Origin: Bacteroidales bacterium | GTDB taxonomy: Bacteria; Bacteroidota; Bacteroidia; Bacteroidales; ML635J-15 | Reading direction: 5' to 3' | Length of the DNA: 35,023 nt | Assembly (NCBI GenBank): GCA_028702535.1 | Contig: JAQVOR010000024.1 | Location: 1-35,023 of the forward strand | The notes under the pieces: model-generated | Told to the model about the DNA's origin: nothing | The model's input: only the letters and a program-made list of their open reading frames with translations | Databases searched by the model: none | Shown: positions 1-7,476 of the stretch, in pieces | Numbering within the stretch: position 1 is the stretch's first letter | How the letters are laid out: the number at the start of each line of letters is the position of its first letter | Translations under genes and position numbers: made by a program

Positions 1-127
1 TAGAACAATAGAACAATAGAACAATAGAACAATAGAACAATAGAACAATAGAACAATAGAACAATAGAACAATAGAACAATAGAACAATAGAACAATAGA
101 ACAATAGAACAATAGAACAATAGAACA
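1..127. repeat. 8-bp tandem repeat, TAGAACAA x 15 plus a 7-base partial copy
   Basis: Fifteen uninterrupted identical copies of TAGAACAA run from the window edge to 120, followed by TAGAACA at 121-127, so the array may extend further left. Because the unit is 8 bp, each plus frame meets a TAG every 24 bases, which rules out plus-strand coding. The minus strand is open in all frames and would give an octapeptide repeat, but no start or neighbouring gene supports that. Identical copies suggest recent expansion, or collapse or expansion during assembly. Confidence 0.97.
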
Positions 128-376
128 CCTCGGCTTCGCTCGGCACATCGCATTAGAAGTAAGAACAAAGTTTAGTGCTGGTATTATCATTTATTTGTGG
201 ATGGAAATTGGTGTATGAGTAAAACGGGGACTTCGAGACGATTCTCGTGCCTCGAATCCTACTTCGACAAGCCATTAATACAACGCTCAGCCCCCTTGAA
301 TACTGCGATGAAAGGTGGTTGATCAGCCTGCTGGCGAAGCCGAGGTGTTCAATTATTCAAATTATACTCGAAAAAA

Positions 377-521
377 ACAGATTTCTCCCGTTGGTCGAAA
401 TGACAAGTAATAATATTATTAAAAGGCGAGGCTTGGTGGCGGCTTTGCCGCCACCAAGCCTCGCCCTAACTCTCTAACAACAGTCATTTCGACCCCGACG
501 AAAGAAGGGGGAGAAATCTGT
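377..521. repeat. Long inverted repeat with interrupted arms
   Basis: The left arm has ACAGATTTCTCCC (377-389) and GGTCGAAATGAC (393-404). The right arm has GTCATTTCGACC (483-494) and GGGAGAAATCTGT (509-521). All 25 arm positions pair, with an asymmetric spacer of 3 versus 14 bases. A transcript from either strand would fold into one long stem enclosing the 425-465 hairpin. The left arm recurs, diverged, at 27333-27361. Confidence 0.85.
425..465. repeat. Perfect 19-bp GC-rich hairpin
   Basis: GGCGAGGCTTGGTGGCGGC (425-443) and its exact reverse complement (447-465) are separated by TTT. The arms are far richer in G+C than the surrounding DNA. No T-tract follows on either strand, so it is not a typical intrinsic terminator. 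It sits at the centre of the larger 377-521 inverted repeat. Confidence 0.93.
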
Positions 522-667
522 TCTCGTTTCACAGTTTAGTTCTTGTTCATAGTTCTTTTTGCTCTTTGTTTATGGATGGAGAAGTTGGTGTTTGAGTAAG
601 AATTGATGTCAGAGCCTGTCGAAGTAAGCCGAAACCACCTACGATTTGCAAAACCGCAAAACCGTTT

Positions 668-2779
668 TTAACTAATCTTACTAAAGTCTATTTTCCCTTT
701 ATTTTGTTCTTTTAATTGTACTGCAAGCACGTGATTTTCTGATTCTGTGAGTTCGGGGTCTTTTTCTAATATTTCGGTGGCAATATCTTTAACATATTGT
801 AATAATTGACCGTCTCGGCTAAGATTTGCCATTTTAAGGTCGAAAGTAAAACCACTTTGTTGTTTGCCTTCTAAATCTCCAGGACCACGCAATTTTAGGT
901 CTGTTTCAGCAATTTCAAAACCATCGGTAGAATTTACCATGCAAAGAATACGATTATATGCACTTTCGCTTAGTTTTTCACCTGTCATAAGAAAACAATA
1001 TGATTGATCTGAACCTCTACCAACACGTCCTCTCAGTTGATGTAATTGTGATAATCCAAACCTTTCGGCAGATTCAATTATCATTAGCGAGGCATTAGGA
1101 ACATCTACACCAACCTCAACAACCGTTGTGGCAATCATAATGTCAGTTTGCCCTTTTTCAAATATATTCATTGAAATTTCTTTCTGGTCAGGCTTCATGC
1201 GTCCATGCAAAACAGAAATTTGATAATCAGGAATTGGAAAAGCTCGGCTATAGCCTTCCACACCATCTTCTAAATCTTTGTAATCCATATTTTCAGATTC
1301 CGAGATTAGTGGGAACACAACGTAAGTTTGTCTCCCTAAGGCTATTTGTTTTTTTATAAAGCCGAAAACTCTTAATCTGTCACTATCTTTAAAATGTTTT
1401 GTTATTATTTTTGTTCTGCCAGGAGGAAGTTCATCAATTACCGATACATCCAAATCTCCGTATAAAGTCATAGCCAAGGTACGCGGAATTGGTGTTGCTG
1501 TCATAATCATTATATGTGGCGGTAAATTGTTTTTTTTCCAAAGTTTTGCCCTTTGTTCAACTCCAAATCTATGCTGCTCGTCAATAACAACCATACCGAG
1601 ATTGTTAAATACAACCGTGTCTTCAATAACTGCATGAGTGCCGATAAGTAAATTAAGCTTACCCGATACAAGTTGTTCGTGAATACGAGTTCTGGCTTTT
1701 TTCTTAACTGAGCCAGTCAGCAAATCAATATTAACATCAAGTCCATCAAGAAATTTTGAAATAGACCTGTAATGTTGCTGAGCTAATATTTCGGTAGGAG
1801 CCATAATGCAAGCTTGATAGCCATTGTCAATTGCAATTAGTGCTGTTAATAATGCGACCAAAGTTTTACCGCTACCAACATCTCCTTGCAATAATCGGTT
1901 CATCTGTTTGCCTGATATTAAATCTTGCCTTATTTCTTGGAGTACTCGTGTTTGTGCATTTGTTAAATCAAAAGGAATTTTTCTAAAAAAACACTCCTTT
2001 ACAAGTTTATCGTTTGACCTGTCAAAAACAAAACCTACTGAAGATTCTTTGCGTCTTTGTTTTGCTTGAATTAAATTTAATTGAATATAAAAAAGCTCTT
2101 CAAATTTAATTCTGTACTGAGCTTGATTTAGTATTGCGACACTTGTGGGAAAATGTATTTCAAAAAGACTTTCTTCGAGACTTTTTAGATTGTATTGTGT
2201 TCTCAAATAAACTGGCAAAGTTTCATAAATTTGGCCTTTTACTTTTTTTAGCAAAGTGTCCACCAATTTTTGAATTGCTTTTGAATTTAGATAAGATTGG
2301 TTTAGCTTTTCGGTAGAACTATATTGCGGATACAGTGCATTTACAAGTTTGTTTTGCCATTTATTATAATCCTCAATATCTGGATGAACAATATTTATTT
2401 GATTTCCAAAACTTGTGGGCTTTCCAAAAATAACATATTCGGATGTCTTTTTTAAGGAACTCTGTATCCAATTTGTTGATTGAAACCAAATAATTTCCAC
2501 AATGCCAGTCTCATCGCCAAAATAGCCAGTTAATTTCTTTCGTCCTTTGCCGATACTGCTGGTTTCAAAATGTGTAAATTTTCCTTTTACTTGAATATAG
2601 GGTAAGTCTTTATGTAACTCACTTATTTTATAAAATTTACTTCTGTCAATATATCGGTAGGGAAAGTGAAATAATAGATCAGCAAATGTTTGGATACCAA
2701 GCTCTTCATTGAGAAGTGCTGCCTTTTTAGGACCAACTCCTGGAAGATAAGTTATTTCGGTATCAAGTATTGTGTGCAT
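668..2779 (-). CDS. recG: ATP-dependent DNA helicase RecG
   Basis: RecG remodels stalled replication forks and branch-migrates Holliday junctions. The 703-residue length matches the family (about 690). The N-terminal wedge/OB region covers roughly residues 1-240, beginning with a helix-hairpin-helix-like LPGVGPKKA. The helicase core shows Walker A GDVGSGKT (299-306), motif II DEQH (400-403) followed by RFG, motif III TATPIPRTLA (from 427), and the C-terminal motif QLRGRVGRG preceded by ESAERFGLSQLHQ. The ATG at 2779 is the natural start, since the first residues already match the family N-terminus. A TATCTTTG box lies on the minus strand at 2849-2842. The gene is transcribed alone toward the repeat region, and no intrinsic terminator is visible after its stop. 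The assignment is firm. Confidence 0.98.
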   Translation of the reverse strand: MHTILDTEITYLPGVGPKKAALLNEELGIQTFADLLFHFPYRYIDRSKFYKISELHKDLPYIQVKGKFTHFETSSIGKGRKKLTGYFGDETGIVEIIWFQSTNWIQSSLKKTSEYVIFGKPTSFGNQINIVHPDIEDYNKWQNKLVNALYPQYSSTEKLNQSYLNSKAIQKLVDTLLKKVKGQIYETLPVYLRTQYNLKSLEESLFEIHFPTSVAILNQAQYRIKFEELFYIQLNLIQAKQRRKESSVGFVFDRSNDKLVKECFFRKIPFDLTNAQTRVLQEIRQDLISGKQMNRLLQGDVGSGKTLVALLTALIAIDNGYQACIMAPTEILAQQHYRSISKFLDGLDVNIDLLTGSVKKKARTRIHEQLVSGKLNLLIGTHAVIEDTVVFNNLGMVVIDEQHRFGVEQRAKLWKKNNLPPHIMIMTATPIPRTLAMTLYGDLDVSVIDELPPGRTKIITKHFKDSDRLRVFGFIKKQIALGRQTYVVFPLISESENMDYKDLEDGVEGYSRAFPIPDYQISVLHGRMKPDQKEISMNIFEKGQTDIMIATTVVEVGVDVPNASLMIIESAERFGLSQLHQLRGRVGRGSDQSYCFLMTGEKLSESAYNRILCMVNSTDGFEIAETDLKLRGPGDLEGKQQSGFTFDLKMANLSRDGQLLQYVKDIATEILEKDPELTESENHVLAVQLKEQNKGKIDFSKIS

Positions 2780-2841
2780 AATTTTTTAATGCAAGAGGGA
2801 GTTTATTCCTTTTTATTATTTTTACAAATTATTATTTAACA

Positions 2842-2849
2842 CAAAGATA
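2842..2849 (-). promoter_or_regulatory. Probable recG -7 promoter box (TAnnTTTG)
   Basis: The minus strand reads TATCTTTG, matching the Bacteroidota -7 consensus TAnnTTTG, about 63 bases before the recG ATG. I see no good -33 TTTG at the usual spacing, so the assignment is moderate. Confidence 0.45.
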
Positions 2850-2857
2850 AAAATAAT

Positions 2858-3625
2858 TTGAAGTTTCCCGGTAACATATTTTATCCATTAATGCCAAAAA
2901 AGAATTCGGCTGGAGGGGATTATTTTGAAAATTATATTTTAAATCAATATTTTACCACAAATAGTGCTTTGGATGTTGAAAATTACCGCAAAGAATTGTT
3001 GTCTAATAGCAATTCAATTGAGATTCTCGATTGTGGAACAGGTTCAAAGACATTAAAATCTGCCAAAAGAATTATTAGTAAAATTGCAAAAACATCTGCT
3101 ATTAAAAGCAAGCATGGGGTATTGTTTCAAAAAATTGTTCGTAAATACAATGTAAAATCAGTACTCGAACTTGGTACTTCGCTTGGTGTTGGAACAATGT
3201 ATTTTGCTCTTGCCGACAAAAGTATTAAACTCACAAGTATCGAAGCATGCCCAGAAACTTATAAGTTTACAAAAACCAAATTTGCACAAAAAGGCATAAA
3301 AAATGTTGAGTTTATAAATAATGATTTTGATTCGGTTTTTGACAATAATGAATTAGCTGGTCAAAAATTTGACCTTATATATATAGACGGCAATCATAAT
3401 TCAAAAAGTGTGATAAAATATTATGAGTACATAAACAAGAACCTTGCAGCAGAGAGATGTATCTATATAATTGATGATATTAATTGGTCAGCGGATATGT
3501 ATAGAGCATGGAAATATCTCTGTAATAGAAATAATGGTGCTTTTAATACAAATATGTTTCGTGTTGGCTTAATTTTTAAAAATTATAATGAATTGTCAAA
3601 AGGGGATTTTTATTTGAAATATTAG
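2858..3625 (+). CDS. Class I SAM-dependent methyltransferase of unknown substrate
   Basis: A 255-residue Rossmann-type methyltransferase. Motif I is LELGTSLGVGT at about residues 106-116, followed by an acidic TSIEACPE segment that would hold the SAM ribose. FDLIYIDGNH follows, then IIDDINWS with an acidic pair, as in O-methyltransferase-like families. The upstream ILDCGTGSK segment is also typical of this Bacteroidota group. As I recall, relatives usually start with a GHGIHSPF-like stretch. That is absent here, and the first about 35 residues look divergent. The frame opens with TTG at 2858, and the first ATG is residue 12 (2891), so the start is uncertain. The gene is divergent from recG with 78 bp between them. 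The substrate cannot be told from sequence. Confidence 0.8.
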   Translation: MKFPGNIFYPLMPKKNSAGGDYFENYILNQYFTTNSALDVENYRKELLSNSNSIEILDCGTGSKTLKSAKRIISKIAKTSAIKSKHGVLFQKIVRKYNVKSVLELGTSLGVGTMYFALADKSIKLTSIEACPETYKFTKTKFAQKGIKNVEFINNDFDSVFDNNELAGQKFDLIYIDGNHNSKSVIKYYEYINKNLAAERCIYIIDDINWSADMYRAWKYLCNRNNGAFNTNMFRVGLIFKNYNELSKGDFYLKY

Positions 3626-3640
3626 TGTTTGCTTAATTAA

Positions 3641-3706
3641 TCCCGTTAGGGACGTAATGTTGGTAAGGTGCTAATAGTTAGTGTTTTGTAAGTCCCGTTA
3701 GGGACG
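3641..3706. repeat. Two copies of a 14-bp REP-like motif
   Basis: TCCCGTTAGGGACG occurs identically at 3641-3654 and 3693-3706, exactly 52 bp apart. Each copy holds a small palindrome (TCCC-GTTA-GGGA), and the second extends to GTCCC...GGGAC. A further imperfect inverted pair lies just downstream (3724-3731 with 3747-3754). The motif sits in the 251-bp gap between the methyltransferase and the ABC ATPase and is non-coding. REP-like nature is inferred from form only. Confidence 0.7.
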
Positions 3707-3876
3707 ATATATTCTTTTCCTCTGTTCGCTCAGCAAACCTAAATCCGAGCGAGCTAATAAAAATTAAATTTATTTAAACATCTTGATATAAAAAAATAAA
3801 TTATTAAATTTGAACCAAAATAATCTTAGCATAAAAAGATTAGGAAACTTGACAAATAATCTCAAATTCTTATAAG

Positions 3877-4575
3877 GTGGAAATAATTGAACTCAAAAAT
3901 ATTGTAAAAAATTATTACGTTGGTACAATAACTGTCGAAGCTTTGCGAGATGTTAGTATAAATATTGGCGAGAACGAATATGTTGCAATAATGGGACCTT
4001 CGGGTAGCGGAAAATCAACATTAATGAATATTATTGGTTGTCTTGATACAATAACTAAAGGAACTTATGTTCTTAATGGTACAGATGTAAGCGATATGAC
4101 AGACAATGAACTTGCAAATACTCGCAATAGGGAAATTGGTTTTGTGTTTCAAACATTTAATCTATTGCCACGATACACAGCTTTTGAAAATGTAATGTTG
4201 CCCTTAGTGTATGCTGGTATGCCGCGAAAAAACAGAATTCCACGGGTAGATAAGGTAATGCAGGATGTGGGTTTGACAGATAGAGTACTGCATAAACCAA
4301 ACGAATTGTCGGGAGGTCAGCGGCAGCGTGTTGCGGTTGCAAGAGCTTTAGTAAACGAGCCTTCAATAATATTAGCTGACGAACCAACTGGAAACCTTGA
4401 TACTAAAACATCTATCGAAATAATGACTTTATTTGAAGATATTTATAAAAAAGGAAATACCATTGTAGTTGTAACTCATGAGGAAGATATTGCACTTCAT
4501 GCTAGACGTATCATACGTTTGAGAGATGGTAAAGTTGAATCTGACATTATTAACGAAAACCAAGCTATGAGATAA
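3877..4575 (+). CDS. ABC transporter ATP-binding protein, LolD/MacB type
   Basis: A 232-residue nucleotide-binding subunit that would power an inner-membrane permease. It has Walker [10 protein letters not shown] (40-48), the Q-loop in VFQTFNLLP (about 90-98), signature LSGGQ (144-148), Walker B IILADEP (164-170), the D-loop TGNLD, and the H-loop histidine in [23 protein letters not shown] and the short length place it with the LolD/MacB/FtsE branch, which works with FtsX-like permeases in lipoprotein extraction or efflux. The start is GTG at 3877; no in-frame ATG lies nearby, and the family N-terminus (EIIELKNI) begins right there. No permease gene is adjacent, so the partner must be encoded elsewhere and the cargo is unknown. 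Confidence 0.93.
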   Translation: MEIIELKNIVKNYYVGTITVEALRDVSINIGENEYVAIMGPSGSGKSTLMNIIGCLDTITKGTYVLNGTDVSDMTDNELANTRNREIGFVFQTFNLLPRYTAFENVMLPLVYAGMPRKNRIPRVDKVMQDVGLTDRVLHKPNELSGGQRQRVAVARALVNEPSIILADEPTGNLDTKTSIEIMTLFEDIYKKGNTIVVVTHEEDIALHARRIIRLRDGKVESDIINENQAMR

Positions 4576-4652
4576 GTTATTGCTAGACAATTCCTTAGTA
4601 AACTTTTTTTAATTTAACAAATAGAAAAAACCAGATAAAAAAATCGGAAATT

Positions 4653-5210
4653 ATGAAGATTTATACAAAAACTGGAGATAAAGGCTCAACATCATTATTA
4701 GGAGGACAGCGAGTTAGCAAAGATAATATAAGACTTGAAGCTTACGGAACAGTCGATGAGTTAAACTCTTTTGTAGGTATGATAAGAAACTTTGAGATTG
4801 ACGATTATGACCGTAACCTTATCGAATTTATTCAAAACAGACTGTTCGATATAGGGGCATCTCTTGCTGCTGTTGATAAAGATGCAGAGTTCCCATTGCC
4901 CGAATTGCGAACTATACAAAAAAAAGATATCGACTCTCTTGAGCAATCAATAGATAGGTTTTGTAAAGATTTGCCAAGCCTTGATAATTTTGTTATTCCA
5001 GCAGGTAGTGAGCTAATTAGTTGGTGTAATATTTCGAGAACAGTTTGTCGGCGTGCCGAAAGACGAATAATCTCAATCGAAGGAGCTACAAACGACTATA
5101 ATAATATTATTGTTTTTATGAACAGACTCTCTGATTTACTGTTTGTTATGGGACGAAAATACGCCTTCGACAATAATATTAATGAAATATTATGGAATAA
5201 TAATTTATAA
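4653..5210 (+). CDS. Cob(I)yrinic acid a,c-diamide adenosyltransferase, PduO type
   Basis: Transfers the 5'-deoxyadenosyl group from ATP to Co(I) corrinoid, forming adenosylcobalamin. The 185-residue protein begins with the ATP-binding signature MKIYTKTGDKGSTSLLGGQR and continues with RLEAYGTVDELNSFVG. The catalytic-region helices follow, with VCRRAERR and the C-terminal NRLSDLLFVMGRK, all standard for the PduO family. It lies 77 bp after the ABC ATPase and 65 bp before the DUF2795 gene, a pairing I know from other Bacteroidota. No cobalamin riboswitch fits in the short upstream gap, so B12-dependent control is not evident. The length is complete. Confidence 0.95.
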   Translation: MKIYTKTGDKGSTSLLGGQRVSKDNIRLEAYGTVDELNSFVGMIRNFEIDDYDRNLIEFIQNRLFDIGASLAAVDKDAEFPLPELRTIQKKDIDSLEQSIDRFCKDLPSLDNFVIPAGSELISWCNISRTVCRRAERRIISIEGATNDYNNIIVFMNRLSDLLFVMGRKYAFDNNINEILWNNNL

Positions 5211-5275
5211 TTCAAATATTTTTGTTTATTTCGCAGTCCGATTTATGAAATGTTTAACCTCAAATAATAATTAAT

Positions 5276-5497
5276 ATGTATTGGACATTGGAACTAGCAT
5301 CAAAACTCGAAGATGCACCCTGGCCGGCAACAAAAGATGAGCTGATTGACTTTGCGATACGCTCAGGAGCTCCATTGGAAGTTATTGAAAACCTCCAAGA
5401 AATTGAAGATGAAGGCGAAGCATACGATAGTATCGAAGATATTTGGCCTGATTATCCTAGTAAGGATGATTTTTTCTTCAATGAAGACGAATATTAG
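5276..5497 (+). CDS. Small acidic DUF2795 protein
   Basis: A 73-residue, strongly acidic protein. Residues 12-45 carry the DUF2795-type pattern DAPWPATKDELIDFA, then SGAPLEVIENLQEI. The tail is Asp/Glu-rich with aromatic residues (DIWPDYPSKDDFFFNEDEY). The N-terminus MYWTLELASKLEDAPWPATK is what I expect of the Bacteroidota version of this family. Function is unknown; the fold is thought to be a small helical domain. It follows the adenosyltransferase and precedes a strong terminator, so the two probably form one transcription unit. No signal peptide or membrane segment is present, which points to the cytoplasm. Confidence 0.87.
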   Translation: MYWTLELASKLEDAPWPATKDELIDFAIRSGAPLEVIENLQEIEDEGEAYDSIEDIWPDYPSKDDFFFNEDEY

Positions 5498-5521
5498 AAA
5501 TTAAGCCGGTAAAAACTTTTG

Positions 5522-5563
5522 AAACCCGATATTTTGTGATGTTAAGCTAAATATCGGGTTTTT
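5522..5563 (+). terminator. Intrinsic terminator after the DUF2795 gene
   Basis: AAACCCGATATTT (5522-5534) pairs perfectly with AAATATCGGGTTT (5549-5561) around a 14-base loop, and a run of five T (5559-5563) ends the stem. It lies 24 bases past the DUF2795 stop. Confidence 0.88.
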
Positions 5564-5650
5564 GTAAATGTTTTTTATTAAAATAACACATTTTTAAAAG
5601 CAATTTTTATAGAATTTTTATGAAAATTATTGCAAAGTAGATAAAACTCA

Positions 5651-5681
5651 TTTGGATTGAGTTGTCAAATATTTATATTCG
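5651..5681 (+). promoter_or_regulatory. Probable panC promoter
   Basis: TTTG at 5651-5654, a 19-base spacer, then TATATTCG at 5674-5681 (one mismatch to TAnnTTTG). The ATG of panC is at 5698, so the leader would be very short. Confidence 0.5.
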
Positions 5682-5697
5682 CACAAAATAATTTGCA

Positions 5698-6549
5698 ATG
5701 AAAGTGATACATAATGTGTCAGATACACAGATATATTTGAGGGAGTTACGAATAACAAGTAATAAAACTATTGGGTTTATTCCGACAATGGGTGCTTTGC
5801 ATGACGGGCATATTTCGCTAGTAGAACAATCTGTAAAGAATAATGATATTACTGTAGTTTCTGTTTTTGTTAATCCTAGGCAATTTAATGATAAAAGCGA
5901 TTTCGAGAATTATCCAGTAAATCACCAAAGAGATTTGGACTTGTTAGATAAAGCTGGTTGCAATTTAGTTTTTTTGCCTTCTGCAGATGATATTTATAAA
6001 AACTTTGTTGGCTTTAATATGGATTTTAATGGTCTCGATAAAATTTATGAAGGCGAGTTTCGACCAGGACATTTTCAAGGAGTGGTTGATATTGTTTATC
6101 GCTTGTTTGAAATAGTGAACCCACATAAGGCATATTTTGGGCAAAAAGATTTTCAGCAACTTGCCATTATAAAACTGATGACAAAACTTGCCAATTTTGA
6201 TATCGAGATAGTTTCATGTCCTATTGTACGCGAAAAAAGTGGACTGGCAATGAGTAGCCGTAATTTAAGGCTTAGTCAAGAGCAGTTTAAAAATGCTGCG
6301 AACATTTATAAACTTTTAATTGTTATTGCTAATAAGTTAAAAGTAGGAGATGATACAGATAAACATTGTCAGTATTTTATTGATGAAATTGAGAAAATCT
6401 CTGATATGAAAGCTGAATATTGCGTATTTTGCAATCCTGAAAGCCTTGTTTCAGTAAAAAAAATAAACAAAAACTCGGAAATAATAATGTGTGTAGCCGT
6501 TTGGTGTGGAAAAATAAGATTAATAGATAATATTATTTTGGTGTTTTAA
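5698..6549 (+). CDS. panC: Pantothenate synthetase (pantoate-beta-alanine ligase)
   Basis: Condenses pantoate and beta-alanine with ATP to make pantothenate, the precursor of coenzyme A. The 283-residue length is normal. The N-terminal nucleotidyltransferase fold shows PTMGALHDGHISLVE with the HxGH motif, then VSVFVNPRQFN. The pantoate/ATP region GEFRPGHFQGV follows, then YFGQKDFQQL and the KMSKS-equivalent SSRNLRLS. It begins after the DUF2795 terminator with its own promoter-like sequence and sits 43 bp ahead of panD. PanD makes beta-alanine, so the two neighbours supply and use the same intermediate. panB is not in the window. Confidence 0.97.
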   Translation: MKVIHNVSDTQIYLRELRITSNKTIGFIPTMGALHDGHISLVEQSVKNNDITVVSVFVNPRQFNDKSDFENYPVNHQRDLDLLDKAGCNLVFLPSADDIYKNFVGFNMDFNGLDKIYEGEFRPGHFQGVVDIVYRLFEIVNPHKAYFGQKDFQQLAIIKLMTKLANFDIEIVSCPIVREKSGLAMSSRNLRLSQEQFKNAANIYKLLIVIANKLKVGDDTDKHCQYFIDEIEKISDMKAEYCVFCNPESLVSVKKINKNSEIIMCVAVWCGKIRLIDNIILVF

Positions 6550-6569
6550 CTAAGTATTATTTAACTTTG
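6537..6569 (+). promoter_or_regulatory. Probable panD promoter
   Basis: TTTG at 6537-6540, a 21-base spacer, then TAACTTTG at 6562-6569, an exact match to the Bacteroidota TTTG/TAnnTTTG pattern. The -33 element lies inside the last codons of panC, and the panD ATG is at 6593. panD and the gene behind it may therefore be transcribed separately from panC. Confidence 0.6.
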
Positions 6570-6592
6570 CAGCGATTTATCATATTTATATT

Positions 6593-6943
6593 ATGAATAT
6601 AGAAGTAGTAAAATCAAAAATACATAAAGTAAGAGTTACTGAAGCAAATCTACAGTATGTTGGTAGTATTACTATTGACGAAGATTTGATGCTAGCCTCT
6701 AATATTATCGAACACGAAAAAGTTCAGGTTGTTAATATTAATAATGGCGAGCGGTTTGAAACCTATGTTATTCGAGGCGAGGCTGGCTCTGGAGTTATTT
6801 GTCTTAACGGACCAGCGGCTCGTAAAGTCGCAGTTGATGACATTGTTATCATTATTTCTTATGCGACCATGGATTTTGAAGAAGCCAAACAATTTAAACC
6901 ATCTTTTATTTTTCCCGATACGAAAACAAACTCAATTGTTTAA
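6593..6943 (+). CDS. panD: Aspartate 1-decarboxylase precursor (pyruvoyl enzyme)
   Basis: Decarboxylates L-aspartate to beta-alanine for pantothenate synthesis. The 116-residue proenzyme has the self-cleavage site intact: Gly24-Ser25 within YVGSITID, where Ser25 becomes the pyruvoyl group. Conserved LNGPAARK, which helps form the active site, is present, as are the substrate-region residues in [20 protein letters not shown]. The N-terminus [20 protein letters not shown] is typical. It follows panC by 43 bp with a promoter of its own, and is followed 2 bp later by the nucleotidyltransferase gene, so those two are almost surely co-transcribed. Confidence 0.97.
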   Translation: MNIEVVKSKIHKVRVTEANLQYVGSITIDEDLMLASNIIEHEKVQVVNINNGERFETYVIRGEAGSGVICLNGPAARKVAVDDIVIIISYATMDFEEAKQFKPSFIFPDTKTNSIV

Positions 6944-6945
6944 AA

Positions 6946-7428
6946 ATGGATTATCTAAGCTTAATTAATGAAAAAATTGTAAAAAGAAACGAAATAACCG
7001 CATGGGTGCTTGATTGGAAAAAGAATAAGAACTCAATAGTTTTTACAAATGGTTGTTTTGATATTTTGCATTATGGTCATATTGATTACCTTTCAAAAGC
7101 ACGAGATTTAGGTGATAAATTAATTGTTGGATTAAATTCTGATGCTTCAGTCAAACGTCTTAAAGGAGAAAAACGCCCAATTAACAATCAGCTTGCAAGG
7201 GCAAAGGTACTGGCATCTCTGTTTTTTGTCGATGCAGTAGTTATATTTGAAGATGACACTCCCGAAGATCTTATTAAATCTGTTATTCCTGATATACTTG
7301 TTAAAGGGGGAGACTATGACTTTAACGATATTGTGGGTGCTGATTTTGTTATGGCTCGTGGAGGATTGGTTGAAATTATACCTTTTGTGGAAGGTTATTC
7401 ATCATCAGACATATTAAAAAAGTTGTAA
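6946..7428 (+). CDS. rfaE2: Adenylyltransferase, RfaE C-domain/HldE type
   Basis: A 160-residue stand-alone nucleotidyltransferase, most likely D-glycero-beta-D-manno-heptose 1-phosphate adenylyltransferase, which makes ADP-heptose for lipopolysaccharide. The cytidylyltransferase motif [14 protein letters not shown] (HxGH) is clear. [14 protein letters not shown] follows, then [16 protein letters not shown] and the C-terminal [12 protein letters not shown], where relatives often read GYSTT. The kinase half of HldE is not fused here and no heptose-pathway partners are adjacent, so substrate specificity is inferred from family resemblance. Glycerol-3-phosphate cytidylyltransferase is a possible but poorer alternative. 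The start ATG lies 2 bp after the panD stop. Confidence 0.88.
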   Translation: MDYLSLINEKIVKRNEITAWVLDWKKNKNSIVFTNGCFDILHYGHIDYLSKARDLGDKLIVGLNSDASVKRLKGEKRPINNQLARAKVLASLFFVDAVVIFEDDTPEDLIKSVIPDILVKGGDYDFNDIVGADFVMARGGLVEIIPFVEGYSSSDILKKL

Positions 7429-7453
7429 ATATTTAAAAAATTGATTATATTTG
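7422..7453 (+). promoter_or_regulatory. Probable promoter of the 7477 lipoprotein gene
   Basis: GTTG at 7422-7425, a 20-base spacer, then TATATTTG at 7446-7453, an exact TAnnTTTG. The ATG follows at 7477. The -33 element overlaps the end of the upstream gene. Confidence 0.55.
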
Positions 7454-7476
7454 TCAGTTAAATTAAAAAAAAGCTT

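Larger units (their letters stand above)
123..626. repeat. Mosaic of nested inverted and direct repeats (non-coding)
   Basis: This gene-free stretch downstream of recG is built of matched segments. A 17-bp inverted repeat pairs 123-139 with 334-350. A 10-bp inverted repeat pairs 260-269 with 617-626. A diverged direct repeat (GGATGGA...TTGGTGT.TGAGTAA) is found at 194-222 and 569-599. A large stem pairs 377-404 with 483-521 around a perfect GC-rich hairpin at 425-465. The reading frame at 247-477 runs through these palindromes and has no protein-like features, so I do not call a gene. A MITE or REP-type element, or several nested ones, is the best reading, but no terminal boundaries are certain. 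Confidence 0.75.

Noticed and set aside
1-127. CRISPR array or octapeptide-repeat gene
   Set aside because: The 8-bp unit has no spacers, so it is not CRISPR. The minus strand is open only because the unit lacks a stop in that direction, and no start or downstream protein supports coding.
247-477. A 76-residue open frame in the left repeat region
   Set aside because: It runs through the palindromes at 334-350, 377-404 and 425-465, has no family resemblance, and its C-terminus is simply the translated GC-rich hairpin.
3850-3876. TTGACA followed by TTATAA, resembling an E. coli sigma-70 promoter before the ABC ATPase
   Set aside because: The spacing is only about 15 bases, and Bacteroidota use a different consensus. 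Such matches are expected by chance in AT-rich DNA.
5688-5697. TAATTTGCA just before the panC ATG as a -7 box
   Set aside because: It abuts the start codon, so transcription would begin inside the gene. The 5651-5681 pair fits better.
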